Part shown: piece by piece, positions 5,924 to 6,152 of the stretch
Layout: every line of letters begins with the position of its first letter
Position numbering within the stretch: position 1 is the first letter of the stretch
NCBI GenBank assembly: GCA_937905985.1
Contig: CALCWC010000070.1
Coordinates: 1 to 6,152, forward strand
Direction of reading: 5' to 3'
Origin: an uncultured Verrucomicrobiales bacterium
GTDB taxonomy: Bacteria; Verrucomicrobiota; Verrucomicrobiia; Verrucomicrobiales; Akkermansiaceae
DNA length: 6,152 bases
The notes under the pieces: model-generated
What the model was told of the DNA's origin: nothing
What the model saw: only the letters and a program-made list of their open reading frames with translations
The model's database searches: none
Position numbers and translations under genes: made by a program

Positions 5924-5952
5924 TTGCGCCTTTTTCTTCTACATGATAGAAT
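5924..5952 (+). promoter_or_regulatory. Promoter of the downstream secreted-protein gene
   Basis: TAGAAT (5947-5952, 5 of 6 to the -10 consensus) is preceded, after 17 bases, by TTGCGC (5924-5929), which matches only the TTG of the -35 box. Transcription would begin near 5959, about 25 bases before ATG 5984. The transcript start can fold into a small 5-bp hairpin, GTTGC (5959-5963) with GCAAC (5971-5975). Confidence 0.5.
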
Positions 5953-5983
5953 ATGGCAGTTGCAGGGATGGCAACATACGCAT

Positions 5984-6152
5984 ATGAAGCTTCACCTTCC
6001 GCATCTTCTCCGTCGTGCCGTGGTTCGGGCCTTGTTTGCAGCGGCTACCGTGGTGACCACGCTGGCAAGCACGACATATGCCGATATGATAACCCCCGAC
6101 GGCCGCACCGCCACGCAGGTGATACAGAGCGGCAACGTGTATGACGTGTACA
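5984..6152 (+). CDS. Secreted protein, N-terminal fragment (cut by window end)
   Basis: An open frame from ATG 5984 runs to the window end without a stop, giving 56 complete codons. The first 33 or so residues form a signal peptide: basic residues K2, R10, R11 and R15, a hydrophobic stretch ALFAAATVVTTLA, and a likely cleavage after ...TTYA. The mature start, DMITPDGRTATQVIQSGNVY, resembles the beginning of filamentous-haemagglutinin or autotransporter-like passengers, but 24 residues are too few to assign a family. The start lies about 70 bases after the tsf terminator and has its own candidate promoter. AGGG at 5964-5967 is too far from the ATG to be a normal ribosome binding site. The gene is a second exported protein beside the rpsB-tsf operon. 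Confidence 0.75.
   Translation, partial: MKLHLPHLLRRAVVRALFAAATVVTTLASTTYADMITPDGRTATQVIQSGNVYDVY

Noticed and set aside
5373..5987. A 204-residue plus-strand open frame overlapping the end of tsf
   Set aside because: It is an out-of-frame reading of tsf, rich in Arg, Gly and Pro, and it crosses the tsf terminator. It has no domain features.

Overview
The window looks like chromosomal DNA from a verrucomicrobial gut bacterium of the Akkermansia type. The best clue is the C-terminus of the large protein: a Pro-Glu-Pro motif, a short Leu/Ala-rich membrane segment and a terminal Arg/Lys cluster, which is the PEP-CTERM sorting tail common in that lineage. Supporting clues are GC-rich housekeeping genes and four start codons with no Shine-Dalgarno sequence at a normal distance. 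The genus is an inference. The rpsB and tsf calls do not depend on it.

Layout from left to right. Bases 1-268 hold no gene. They are packed with pieces of a GC-rich modular repeat lying in minus orientation. An AT-rich stretch and a promoter (328-355) then lead into a 1109-residue secreted protein with a signal peptide and PEP-CTERM tail (382-3711). It ends in a strong intrinsic terminator (3762-3798). Bases 3798-4092 hold the same repeat family in plus orientation, plus several extra hairpins and no credible gene. A sigma70-type promoter (4137-4165) and a structured leader of about 107 nt precede rpsB (4279-4974) and tsf (4990-5856). These form a two-gene operon closed by a second intrinsic terminator (5881-5913). 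A further promoter (5924-5952) drives the start of another secreted protein (5984 onward), which runs off the window.

How the parts relate. rpsB and tsf encode ribosomal protein S2 and elongation factor Ts, a classic translation pair. Their usual downstream companions pyrH and frr are not next to them here. Both flanking genes encode exported proteins with their own promoters. The large surface-protein gene is bracketed by inverted copies of the repeat and is mosaic in base composition: its ends are GC-rich and its centre AT-richer. I found no RNA genes, CRISPR array, transposase or defence genes. The most unusual material is the modular repeat family and its placement around the surface-protein gene.
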